Below are positions 8,646 to 18,312 of a DNA stretch of 36,130 bases, piece by piece. The DNA is from Nocardia brasiliensis IFM 10847 (lineage in GTDB: Bacteria > Actinomycetota > Actinomycetes > Mycobacteriales > Mycobacteriaceae): the NCBI RefSeq assembly GCF_000710915.1, contig NZ_BAUA01000058.1, positions 1 through 36,130 on the forward strand, in the 5' to 3' direction. The notes under the pieces were generated by a model. It searched no databases. It was not told where the DNA came from and saw only the letters and a program-made list of their open reading frames with translations. How positions within the stretch are numbered: position 1 is the stretch's first letter; the number at the start of each line of letters is the position of its first letter. Both the position numbers and the translations under genes were made by a program.

Positions 8646-9038
8646 TCAGGCCAGATCGATGCGAATACTCAGCAGGTTGTTGCCGAGCAGCCGGACCCCG
8701 GCGCTGTTGCCTTTCGGCAGCTGCTCGAGCAATGCGACGGGGTCGTGATCGGGCAGCAGATGCGCCGTCCCCGAATGCCACTTCCCTTTCAAACGCAGCC
8801 GGACCTGGTTGTTCACCATGATGTTTCGCACGTACTGCGACCGTTCACCGAACTCCGAGACGAGCCAGAACGATCCGTCGATCACCCGCCCCCCGATGGG
8901 CGTGATCCGCGGCGCCCCACTCACCCGCCCGATGGTCTCCAAGAGCTCCTGATTAGGCATCCGCACTCTGATCGGATTGGCGATCCGCCGCTGAATAACA
9001 TTGACTATCTTTTGTTTTCGATCAACCGCGTGCGTCAC
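8646..9038 (-). CDS. Deazaflavin-dependent nitroreductase-family protein (DUF385/Ddn-like)
   Basis: A 130-residue protein with the split-barrel pattern of actinobacterial DUF385 proteins: IQRRIANPIRV, QELLETIGRVSGAPRITPIG, then GSFWLVSEFGERSQYVRNIMVN. The family includes F420-dependent quinone and nitro-compound reductases and many uncharacterised members. GTG at 9038 is chosen because family members begin about 35 residues before the LLETxGRxSG motif. A longer frame runs up to 9266, but the extra 76 residues show no family similarity. No strong ribosome site is visible before the GTG. It is convergent with the FAH-family gene. The 255 nt upstream, to 9293, hold no recognisable gene. Confidence 0.8.
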   Translation of the reverse strand: MTHAVDRKQKIVNVIQRRIANPIRVRMPNQELLETIGRVSGAPRITPIGGRVIDGSFWLVSEFGERSQYVRNIMVNNQVRLRLKGKWHSGTAHLLPDHDPVALLEQLPKGNSAGVRLLGNNLLSIRIDLA

Positions 9039-9293
9039 CCCCGGAGGGTAGCACTCCCGTGAGGTCACTACCCGGGTCGCGGCACGACGAGCAGCAAAGC
9101 CACCGCGACCGTCGGCACGGATCGACCTCATCAAGGCTGGTAACCGTGCCGTCCGCAGATCGGTATCGGCGTAATGCCGAGCATTGAACCCGATTTGTGC
9201 AATGTGCGCGCAATACGTTGTGTCGGGACCGGCGAGCAGGCGAATTAGTGCACGCAGCTTCGCCACGAATGTGCTTTCGCCTTAAACGGGGCT

Positions 9294-9827
9294 CTAACCT
9301 ACGTCTCGGCGCAACCAGGTGACTTCGGCGCCGGATTCGGTGCCGTAGCGGTATACCTCGAGGTCTTCGTCCCAGGGGGTGCCGAGTGCGCGGTCGATTT
9401 CGGCGGCGAGGTCGTAGTTGTTGTATTTGCCGAGTTCGCCTGCGGCCTGCAGCATCGCGCGCAAGCGCATCTCGCCGAGGGTCACGTCGCCGTTGGCACT
9501 GGTCGAGCCGTGCCAGAGTCCTAATCCGGGCACGAAACAATAACGTTCGCCGTCGACGCCTTCGCTGGGGTCTTCGGTCACTTCGAATCGGAGCACCGGC
9601 CAGGAGCGCAGCGATTGCGCAATACGGGAAGCGGTGCCGACGGGTCCGAGCCATTCACTGGTCGCGCGCAATTGGCCGTCCGCGGGTTGCGCGGTCCAGC
9701 GCAATTTCGCGGGCGAACTCAAGGCCGAGGTGAGCGCCCACTCGACGTGCGGGCACAGCGCGGCAGGCGACGAGTGGATGTACACCACACCCGCCGTCAC
9801 GTCCGCGAACTGACTCGATGCGCGCAC
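9294..9827 (-). CDS. DUF3145 protein
   Basis: A 177-residue protein matching the actinobacterial DUF3145 family along its length: RASSQFADVTAGVVYIHSSP at the start, then CPHVEWAL, LRFEVTEDPSEGVDGERY, MRLRAM and a C-terminal LGTPWDEDLE...TWLRRDVG. The family is widespread in mycobacteria, rhodococci and streptomycetes; its function is not established. The start is one of two consecutive GTG codons (9830 or 9827). GGAGG at 9836-9840 fits either, and 9827 gives the N-terminus expected from homologues. A frame continuing upstream to 10205 is judged spurious because it overlaps the next gene. Confidence 0.9.
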   Translation of the reverse strand: MRASSQFADVTAGVVYIHSSPAALCPHVEWALTSALSSPAKLRWTAQPADGQLRATSEWLGPVGTASRIAQSLRSWPVLRFEVTEDPSEGVDGERYCFVPGLGLWHGSTSANGDVTLGEMRLRAMLQAAGELGKYNNYDLAAEIDRALGTPWDEDLEVYRYGTESGAEVTWLRRDVG

Positions 9828-9927
9828 CACTAACACCTCCAGCGTCGACGGGGGACGTCTTCCCCAACGACCCGTCCTGCTGGTGTTGCCTGAGTGTACT
9901 GGAGTGTCCGATGTTACATGTGTTACT

Positions 9928-10752
9928 TCAACCCCGTGTTGCGTGTGCCGCCTCCGCAATGACCGCGTCGCTGAGTGGCGGCCAGGCCGCCCTGGCCCAG
10001 TCGCCGAAATTCTGATCGGCCAATGCCAGACACGCCAACCGCGACGCGGGGTCCACCCAGAGAAATGTGCCGGACTGTCCGAAATGGCCGTACGTGTTCG
10101 GGGAATTCGAGCTTCCGGTCCAGTGCGGCGCCTTACCGTCGCGGATCTCGAAGCCGAGTCCCCAATCATTCGGACGCTGCGAACCATAACCGGGCAGCAC
10201 GCCATTCAGGCCGGGAAATTGGACTGATGTCGCCTCGGCATGAGTCGGTTCGGAGATCAACCGCGGGTTCAGCAATTCCGCCGCGAAACGGGTCAGATCG
10301 GCGACGGTCGATCGCGCCGCATGCCCCGCGGAACCGGCCAGCACCGAGGCGGTCATACCCAGCGGCGCGAAAACCGCGTCGCGCAGGTATTCCTCGAACG
10401 CGATGCCGGTCTGTTCGGCGACGAAACGGGCCAGCACCTCGAAGCCCGCGCTGGAGTAGATCCGGCGGGTACCGGGTGCGGCCTGGATATCGTCGGTGTC
10501 GAAGGCGAGGCCCGAGGTGTGCGCGAGCAGGTGGCGCACCGTCGACCCCGCCGGGCCGGCCGGCTGATCCAGTTCGATCGCGCCCTCTTCGACCGCGACC
10601 AGCACCGCGTACGCGACCAGCGGCTTGGTCACCGAGGCGAGCGCGAACACCCGATCGACCTCGCCCTCGGTCGCCGCGGCGCCGTCCGCGCCGACGACCG
10701 CGGCCGCCACATGCCGAACCGGCCAATCCCTGATCTGCTCGAGTGCACGCAC
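9928..10752 (-). CDS. Serine hydrolase, beta-lactamase/class C family
   Basis: A 274-residue cytosolic member of the serine beta-lactamase-like (SxxK) family. The nucleophile motif SVTK is at residues 40-43, a Tyr-containing YSS motif near residues 99-101 replaces YxN, and HFGQSG near the C-terminus serves as the third motif. No signal peptide is present, so a role as an esterase, amidase or peptidase is more likely than resistance. The start is GTG at 10752. It is divergent from a second SxxK hydrolase, with 42 bp between the two starts. Confidence 0.88.
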   Translation of the reverse strand: MRALEQIRDWPVRHVAAAVVGADGAAATEGEVDRVFALASVTKPLVAYAVLVAVEEGAIELDQPAGPAGSTVRHLLAHTSGLAFDTDDIQAAPGTRRIYSSAGFEVLARFVAEQTGIAFEEYLRDAVFAPLGMTASVLAGSAGHAARSTVADLTRFAAELLNPRLISEPTHAEATSVQFPGLNGVLPGYGSQRPNDWGLGFEIRDGKAPHWTGSSNSPNTYGHFGQSGTFLWVDPASRLACLALADQNFGDWARAAWPPLSDAVIAEAAHATRG

Positions 10753-10794
10753 CCCGCGAGCCTACGAGACGTACGCCGATACCATCGAACGACT

Positions 10795-11988
10795 ATGAGT
10801 GAAACGCCCACGGTCCACGGCGAGGTGGAGTCCGGCTTCGGACCCGTCGCCGACGCTTTCCGCCGCAACTTCACCCAGCACGGCGAAATCGGTGCGGCGG
10901 TCGCGGTGTACGCGGGTGACCGCCCGGTGGTCGACCTGTGGGCGGGCCATCGGGACCGCCGCCGGACGCTGCCGTGGGAGCGCGACACCATCGTCCCGGT
11001 GTTCTCCTCGACCAAGGGGCTGGCCGCGTTCACGGTCGCGTCCGCGGTGTCGAAGGGTCTGCTCGATTACGAAGAGCCGGTGGCGACCTACTGGCCCGAG
11101 TTCGCGGCGCACGACAAGGCGGCGGTGACGGTCCGCCAGCTGATCGATCATCAGGCCGGACTGTCCGGCCTGGACCCGATCGTGCGGTTGCCCCAGGTCG
11201 CGGATCTGGACGGGCTCGCCGCGATCCTGGCCGCGCAGAAGCCGGCGTGGCGGCCGGGCACCCGGCACGGCTACCACGCGATCACGCTCGGGCTGTACCA
11301 GGGCGAACTTCTGCGCCGGGTCGACCCGCAGCGCCGCACGCTCGGGCGAATCTTCGCCGAGGACATCGCGAAACCGCTCGGCCTGGACTTCTTCATCGGA
11401 CTGCCCGCCGAACAAGGGTTGGAGCGCATCGCCACCATGGCCCCGACCCGCGGACTGGACGCGCTGCGTTTCGAACGCGACCTCCCGCTGCGGATCGCCG
11501 CACAACTCGCCGCCAAGCGCGGCCTTGCCTACTCGGCGCTCACCAACCCGCGCGTCGGCGATCCGGTGCGGGCGACGCGACGCGAGTTCCTCGAGGTGGA
11601 GATGCCGGGGTCCAACGGCGTCGGCAACGCGAGGTCATTGGCGAAGGTCTACGGCGCGGCGGCGGGCCGCACCGGCGCACTACCCATCGACGACGCGCTG
11701 CTCGATCGGCTCGCCGCCGCGGACACCGCCGACGACGTGCCGCCCGGCGATCTGGTGCTGCTGCTCAAAACCCGCTACCACCTCGGTTTCCGCAAGTCCG
11801 GCGGCGAGTTCCGCTTCGGTTCCGACAAACGCGCCTACGGCACCACCGGCCTCGGCGGCTCCTTCGGATTCGCCGACCCCACCACCGGACTCGGCTTCGG
11901 CTACACCATGAACCGGCTCGGCCTGGCCGTCCTCGACGACGTTCGCAGCCGCAACCTGCGCGCAGCCCTACTCCGCTGCACCCGCTGA
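10795..11988 (+). CDS. Serine hydrolase, EstB-like beta-lactamase-family esterase
   Basis: A 397-residue SxxK-fold hydrolase. SSTK at residues 71-74 holds the nucleophile and general base, GYHAITLG contains the tyrosine of the second motif, and GTTGLGGSFGFADP near the C-terminus gives the GGS-type third motif. Length and motif spacing resemble EstB-type esterases of actinobacteria. No signal peptide is evident. It lies head-to-head with the shorter SxxK protein and 13 nt upstream of a GNAT gene that may be co-transcribed. The substrate is unknown; ester hydrolysis is inferred from the family. Confidence 0.9.
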   Translation: MSETPTVHGEVESGFGPVADAFRRNFTQHGEIGAAVAVYAGDRPVVDLWAGHRDRRRTLPWERDTIVPVFSSTKGLAAFTVASAVSKGLLDYEEPVATYWPEFAAHDKAAVTVRQLIDHQAGLSGLDPIVRLPQVADLDGLAAILAAQKPAWRPGTRHGYHAITLGLYQGELLRRVDPQRRTLGRIFAEDIAKPLGLDFFIGLPAEQGLERIATMAPTRGLDALRFERDLPLRIAAQLAAKRGLAYSALTNPRVGDPVRATRREFLEVEMPGSNGVGNARSLAKVYGAAAGRTGALPIDDALLDRLAAADTADDVPPGDLVLLLKTRYHLGFRKSGGEFRFGSDKRAYGTTGLGGSFGFADPTTGLGFGYTMNRLGLAVLDDVRSRNLRAALLRCTR

Positions 11989-12001
11989 GCGCACCGGGAC
12001 C

Positions 12002-12493
12002 GTGAGCACCTGGGTCGTCGCGGCCGAGCCGTTCGACTCCGCTACGGCGGCGCGGCTGTGGCGCGACTACTACACCGAGGTCAGTGACCGCTGGTATCGC
12101 CTGCACCAGGGCAGGGCGACCGATCCGGCGGAGCTGGAGCGGGAGATCGCGGCGGTGCGCGGGCACGAATTCGCGCCGCCACGCGGGGTTTTGCTGGTGG
12201 GACGGCTCGACGGCGAGGCGGTGGGCACGGCGGGCGTGCACCTGCTGGATGCCGCGACCGCGGAGTTGAAGCGCGTGTTCGTGCGGGCGGATATGCGCGG
12301 CAAGGGCGGGGCCGCACTCCTCGTGGCGGCGGCCGAGGACGCCGCGCGTGAGCTGGGAGCCGAGCAGATCGTGCTGGACACCCGGCGAGATCTGGTGGAG
12401 GCTCGGGCGTTGTACGCGCGGCTCGGATATCAGGAGTCGGCGCCGCACAACGACCAGCCCTACGCGCAGTGCTGGTATCGCAAGAAGGTGTAG
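12002..12493 (+). CDS. GNAT-family N-acetyltransferase
   Basis: A 163-residue acetyltransferase. The acetyl-CoA-binding core reads ELKRVFVRADMRGKGGAALL (residues about 83-102), and the last helix and strand (ALYARLGYQES) also fit GNAT. The start is GTG at 12002, 13 nt after the esterase stop, so co-transcription is likely. The acceptor could be a small amine or a protein terminus; nothing in the sequence decides. Confidence 0.9.
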   Translation: MSTWVVAAEPFDSATAARLWRDYYTEVSDRWYRLHQGRATDPAELEREIAAVRGHEFAPPRGVLLVGRLDGEAVGTAGVHLLDAATAELKRVFVRADMRGKGGAALLVAAAEDAARELGAEQIVLDTRRDLVEARALYARLGYQESAPHNDQPYAQCWYRKKV

Positions 12494-12570
12494 CGAAGTC
12501 TGCTTACACTGGCGATGCTGCACTTTCGCAACGACGCAATCGATAGCCGCGCACGGAATCGAGGCACCTC

Positions 12571-12918
12571 GTGGTAGAGCAGACCGCAACCGTCGACACT
12601 TATATCGCGTCGTTTCCCGAAGACGTGCGCAGCATCCTCGAGGAGATCCGGGACAGCATCAAACGCGTGCTGCCCGAGGCGACCGAGGCGATCAGCTACG
12701 ACATCCCGACCTTCAAGGTGAACGGCCGCAACGTCGTCCACTTCGCCGGCTGGAAACACCACGTCAGCGTGTATCCGATCCCGGCGGGCGACAAGGCCTT
12801 CGAGCGCGCCGTCGAGCCGTACCGCGCCGGAAAGGGAACCCTCAAGTTCCCGCTCACCAAACCGATCCCCTACGACCTGATCGCCGATATCGCCACCAAA
12901 CTGGCCGCCCGCCGCTGA
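12571..12918 (+). CDS. DUF1801 (YdhG/Fra-like) protein
   Basis: A 115-residue protein with the DUF1801 pattern: VDTYIASFPEDVRSILEEIR, EAISYDIPTFK, then a GWKHHVSVYPIP strand and a C-terminal GTLKFPLTKPIPYDLI. Members include an iron-chaperone-like protein of Bacillus and many uncharacterised proteins. The start is GTG at 12571 with a GAGG-type site shortly upstream. A 77-nt gap separates it from the GNAT gene and a terminator hairpin follows. The biological role is unknown. Confidence 0.88.
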   Translation: MVEQTATVDTYIASFPEDVRSILEEIRDSIKRVLPEATEAISYDIPTFKVNGRNVVHFAGWKHHVSVYPIPAGDKAFERAVEPYRAGKGTLKFPLTKPIPYDLIADIATKLAARR

Positions 12919-12924
12919 CCGCCT

Positions 12925-12957
12925 CCCGCGAGTGGCCCGTCGCACACCACTCGCGGG
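12925..12957. terminator. Bidirectional terminator-like hairpin
   Basis: CCCGCGAGTGG (12925-12935) pairs perfectly with CCACTCGCGGG (12947-12957) around an 11-nt loop. It fills the gap between the convergent DUF1801 and alcohol dehydrogenase genes. No long T-run follows, as is common in high-GC actinobacteria. Confidence 0.7.
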
Positions 12958-12964
12958 CGGGGGA

Positions 12965-14095
12965 TCACCAGTCGGCTTCGGTGTACTTGATGATGCCGCG
13001 GATGTTCTTGCCGTCGAGCATGTCCTGGTAACCCTGATTGATCTCCTCCAGGGAGTAGCTGCGGGTGACCATGTCGTCGAGGTTGAGCTGGCCCGCCTTG
13101 TAGAGGCGCAGCAGGTTCGGGGCGTCCTGGCGGGCGTTGCCACCGCCGAAGATGCAGCCCTTCACCGTCTTCTGCAGCATGGACAGCAGGAAGCTGTTCA
13201 TCTTCACGTCGCCGGCGTCCATCCGGCCCATCGAGGTGACGACCAGGGTGCCCGCCTTGGCGGTGAGGATCAGGCCCTCCTCGATGTAGTCACCGTGCAT
13301 CTCGCCCATGGTGAGGATGACCTTCTCCGCCATCCGGCCCTCGGTGGCGTCCATCAGCGGCATGATCGCGGCGGCCATGCTCTCGTAGGTGTGCGTGGCG
13401 CCGAACTTCTGCGCCTGCTCCCGCTTCCACGGATTCGGGTCGATGGCCACGACTTTCGACGCGCCGGAGAGCACCGCGCCCTGCAGCGCGCTCATGCCGA
13501 CACCGCCGATGCCCGCGATCACCACGGTCTCCCCGGGCTCGACCTTGGCCACGTGGGTGGACGAGCCGAATCCGGTGGGCACGCCGCAGCCGACCAGGCA
13601 GGCCACCTCGAACGGAATGCTGGGATCGATCTTCACCACGGACGTGTGGTGCACCGTCATGTACGGCGAGAAGGTGCCGAGCAGGCACATCGGGATGACG
13701 TTCTCGCCGCGCGCCTGGATCCGGTAGGTGCCGTCGCTGATCGCCTGACCCATCAGCAGGCCGGCGCCGAGGTCGCACAGCGCCATGTTTCCGCTCACGC
13801 ACGCCGGACAGCGACCACAGGCCGGAATGAACGACAGGATCACGTGATCGCCGACGGCGAGGTCGGCGGGGCAGTTCGGCCCGAGTTTGGTGATCACGCC
13901 CGCGCCCTCGTGGCCGCCCATCACCGGGAAGGCGGGCATCGGCGTCGCACCGGTCACGATGTGATGGTCGGAATGGCACATGCCCGCGGTCTCCAGCCGG
14001 ATCTGCACCTCGCCGGAGACCGGATCGCCGACCTCGATCTCTTCTACCGACCACGGTTGGTCGATCCCCCACAGGATCGCGCCCTTCGTCTTCAT
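12965..14095 (-). CDS. NDMA-dependent (nicotinoprotein) zinc alcohol dehydrogenase
   Basis: A 376-residue medium-chain zinc alcohol dehydrogenase. Catalytic zinc ligands are visible (Cys40 in AGMCHSDHH, His62-Glu63 in GHEGAG), along with structural zinc cysteines 93, 96, 99 and 107, and GIGGVG in the Rossmann fold. The start MKTKGAILWGIDQPWSVEEIE and overall pattern match the actinobacterial NDMA-dependent subgroup, which keeps NAD(P) tightly bound and uses an external electron acceptor. ATG at 14095 is chosen over an in-frame start at 14143 because homologues begin there and GAGAGGG lies 9 nt upstream. Two KstR-like sites in the promoter suggest a role in steroid or lipid alcohol oxidation. 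A TATAAG -10-like element lies at 14123-14128 on the minus strand. Confidence 0.92.
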   Translation of the reverse strand: MKTKGAILWGIDQPWSVEEIEVGDPVSGEVQIRLETAGMCHSDHHIVTGATPMPAFPVMGGHEGAGVITKLGPNCPADLAVGDHVILSFIPACGRCPACVSGNMALCDLGAGLLMGQAISDGTYRIQARGENVIPMCLLGTFSPYMTVHHTSVVKIDPSIPFEVACLVGCGVPTGFGSSTHVAKVEPGETVVIAGIGGVGMSALQGAVLSGASKVVAIDPNPWKREQAQKFGATHTYESMAAAIMPLMDATEGRMAEKVILTMGEMHGDYIEEGLILTAKAGTLVVTSMGRMDAGDVKMNSFLLSMLQKTVKGCIFGGGNARQDAPNLLRLYKAGQLNLDDMVTRSYSLEEINQGYQDMLDGKNIRGIIKYTEADW

Positions 14096-14156
14096 TCCTG
14101 TCGACCCTCTCGCATGCACGTGCTTATATGTGACTGCACCCACACTACGAGAAAAG

Positions 14157-14170
14157 TGGAACGCGTTCTA
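14157..14170. promoter_or_regulatory. KstR-like operator 1 upstream of the alcohol dehydrogenase
   Basis: This 14-mer matches the KstR consensus TNNAACNNGTTNNA at every defined position (TGGAACGCGTTCTA). It lies 62 nt upstream of the dehydrogenase ATG, just upstream of a minus-strand TATAAG element, where a repressor could block transcription. KstR represses cholesterol-degradation genes in mycobacteria and rhodococci; binding here is inferred. Confidence 0.6.
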
Positions 14171-14211
14171 GTACTGCATCGAAATTTCAGCGGCACTAGG
14201 GATCAGACCGC

Positions 14212-14225
14212 CCGAACACGTTCTA
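14212..14225. promoter_or_regulatory. KstR-like operator 2 (one mismatch)
   Basis: CCGAACACGTTCTA matches TNNAACNNGTTNNA except for the first base. It repeats the CGTTCTAGTA part of site 1, centre-to-centre 55 bp away, and lies between the DinB-fold gene stop (14229) and site 1. Two spaced copies make chance less likely. Confidence 0.5.
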
Positions 14226-14228
14226 GTA

Positions 14229-14759
14229 TCAGGCCCGCACATCGTGCACGTGGTGCACGAGATCGTGGATGAAGTACCGGGCGAACGAGTCCACGGTGAA
14301 GACCGAGCCGTCGCTGCGTTCGCCACGCAGGTGACGCTGCGACAGCGGGACGGATTCGAACGAACGGGCCACCCGCTCCGCGGCGGCCGCGAGTTCGGCG
14401 CTCACCCGCGCCGGGTCCTGCTGTTCGTATCGCTCGGCGACCGCGGTCTCGTCCTGATCCCAGTTCGAGAAACGCGGCACCGAACCGTCCGGCGTACCGG
14501 CGAGCATCAGGGCGAGTCGGGAATCGAACAGGCGGCACACATCGCGCACATGTGCGCCGTACTCCAGCGGCGACCAGGTCGAGTCGTCGGGACGGACCCG
14601 CACATCGCGGCGCTGCAGCACGTCGGCGAACCGGGCCGCGGCATCCCGGGTCAGTGCGGGCACGGCTTCGAACGCGGTGCCGTTCGGGTCGAAACCGCAA
14701 TCGGCACAAGCCCGTTCGACGACCCAGGTCCAATTCTTCACATCGGGAACGATCGGCAT
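14229..14759 (-). CDS. DinB-fold / mycothiol-type maleylpyruvate-isomerase-like protein
   Basis: A 176-residue four-helix DinB/YfiT-fold protein. The WSPLEYGAHVRDVCRLF helix gives the first histidine of the usual metal triad, and HDLVHHVHDVRA at the C-terminus gives the other two. Proteins of this fold in actinobacteria include mycothiol-dependent transferases and isomerases, but most are uncharacterised. ATG at 14759 gives the expected length. Its upstream region has a striking 12-bp-arm dyad, implying dedicated control by a regulator not present in the window. Confidence 0.8.
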   Translation of the reverse strand: MPIVPDVKNWTWVVERACADCGFDPNGTAFEAVPALTRDAAARFADVLQRRDVRVRPDDSTWSPLEYGAHVRDVCRLFDSRLALMLAGTPDGSVPRFSNWDQDETAVAERYEQQDPARVSAELAAAAERVARSFESVPLSQRHLRGERSDGSVFTVDSFARYFIHDLVHHVHDVRA

Positions 14760-14774
14760 GCGCCCAACCTAGCC

Positions 14775-14808
14775 TGGCTGAATATCATCTACGATAGATA
14801 TTCAGCCA
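14775..14808. promoter_or_regulatory. 34-bp perfect-arm dyad upstream of the DinB-fold gene
   Basis: TGGCTGAATATC (14775-14786) and GATATTCAGCCA (14797-14808) are perfect 12-bp arms around a 10-nt centre that itself holds ATC-TAC-GAT. It lies 16 nt upstream of the DinB-fold ATG and 23 nt after the APH-type gene stop. The AT-rich core favours an operator over a terminator, although it could do both. Confidence 0.6.
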
Positions 14809-14830
14809 ACCCTCACCAACATCCCGACAA

Positions 14831-15895
14831 TCACTCCATCAGGCGATGCGCGCGCTCGAACAGCTCCAGCGTGATGGCGTGCAGGAAGTCGCCGACCTGT
14901 TTGGGCGCCTTGCCCGCGAACGCGCGCGCGTGCGTGCCCTCCAGCACGATGCCGAGCTTGAAGCAGGCGAGCACGGTGTACCAGTTGACGGCGCTCAGGT
15001 CACGATCGGAGAACTGCCCGTAATGCGCAACCATCTCCTCGGGCGTGGGCAACCCGCCCGCCGCACCCAGCTTGCCGACCAGCGCCGCGCCCGTGGTGCC
15101 CGGCTCCGGCCGGGTCGCGATCTGCCAGCCGAGATCGAGCAGCGGATCACCGATGGTGGACATCTCCCAGTCGACCATGGCCGCCACCTGCGGGCCGTCG
15201 TAGGCGAACATCATGTTGGCCAGGTGACAGTCGCCGTGCAGGATGCCGGGCGTCCACTGCGCGGGGCGGTGGCGTTCCAGCCACTCCCCGGTGCGCTCGA
15301 CGCCCGGGATCTGCGGGCCGGGATAACCCTCGTTGGCCGAATAGGATTCGAGTTCGCCGAGCCAGCGTGGCACCTGACGTTCCAGGAACCCGTCGGGCTT
15401 GCCGTAGTCGGACAGCCCGAGCGTCTGATAGTCGAGCGCGCCGAGCCGGGCGATGGCCTCCACCGCGGACAGGCCCATCGCCTTGCGGATCGCGGGATCG
15501 CCCGCATGCAGCTCGGGCAACTCGTTGGCCGGGTTGAAGCCGTCGATCGGCTCCATCAGATAGAACACCGCGCCGATCACCGACTCGTCGGGGCACGCGG
15601 CGATGACCCGGGGTGCGCGCACCTCGGCCCCGTTCAACGCCCCGAGCAGGCGCGCCTCACGGCGGATCACCTCGTTGCTCTTGGTCCGCAGATGCTTCGG
15701 CCCACGGCGCAGCACGTAGGTGCGCCCGCCGCGCGCGAACCGCAGCATCACGTTCTGCGTCCCGCCGCCGAGCGCGGTCACCTCTTCGAATTCCCCTGCG
15801 GGCAAACCCTGCTCATCCATCCACTTGCCGACGAGGGCGAAGTCGACGAGTGCACGATCCACGCCGCTCGGTTGCGCAACAGACATGCCCAACAT
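14831..15895 (-). CDS. APH-family phosphotransferase (FadE36/ACAD10-type kinase-like protein)
   Basis: A 354-residue kinase-fold protein. The N-lobe has LGGGTQNVMLRF and YVLRRGP. The C-lobe has the catalytic loop LHGDCHLANMMF near residue 219 and the metal-binding VDWEMSTIGDPLLDLGW after it. PIDGFNPANELP is typical of the subgroup found with acyl-CoA dehydrogenases and sometimes annotated FadE36. Such proteins are thought to phosphorylate hydroxyacyl-CoAs or other small alcohols, not antibiotics. ATG at 15895 or ATG at 15886 could be the start; neither has a clear ribosome site. It is divergent from pabAB, with 80 bp between the starts. Confidence 0.88.
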   Translation of the reverse strand: MLGMSVAQPSGVDRALVDFALVGKWMDEQGLPAGEFEEVTALGGGTQNVMLRFARGGRTYVLRRGPKHLRTKSNEVIRREARLLGALNGAEVRAPRVIAACPDESVIGAVFYLMEPIDGFNPANELPELHAGDPAIRKAMGLSAVEAIARLGALDYQTLGLSDYGKPDGFLERQVPRWLGELESYSANEGYPGPQIPGVERTGEWLERHRPAQWTPGILHGDCHLANMMFAYDGPQVAAMVDWEMSTIGDPLLDLGWQIATRPEPGTTGAALVGKLGAAGGLPTPEEMVAHYGQFSDRDLSAVNWYTVLACFKLGIVLEGTHARAFAGKAPKQVGDFLHAITLELFERAHRLME

Positions 15896-15975
15896 TGTGC
15901 ACCACGGGAATCAGCAAACTGAAGGCACATGACAACAGTTAGCCGGAATCGGTGCGGCGTAGGGTTTCGGGCACC

Positions 15976-18204
<2,229 letters not shown>

Positions 18205-18312
18205 GCCGGAGCGGTCCCGGCCTGGAAAAACCCGCGCTACGCGGCCCCGCCCGCCGAACGGGGGCACCGGCGGACTCGGCGTGTCGGAGGGTCGTGGCAT
18301 AGTTCGGGGACG

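Noticed and set aside
9039..9266. N-terminal extension of the DUF385-type protein
   Set aside because: The extra 76 residues do not resemble the family and would make the protein unusually long; the GTG at 9038 fits homologues.
9828..10205. N-terminal extension of the DUF3145 protein
   Set aside because: It overlaps the serine hydrolase gene and has a composition typical of antisense high-GC frames; GGAGG and homologues support 9827/9830.
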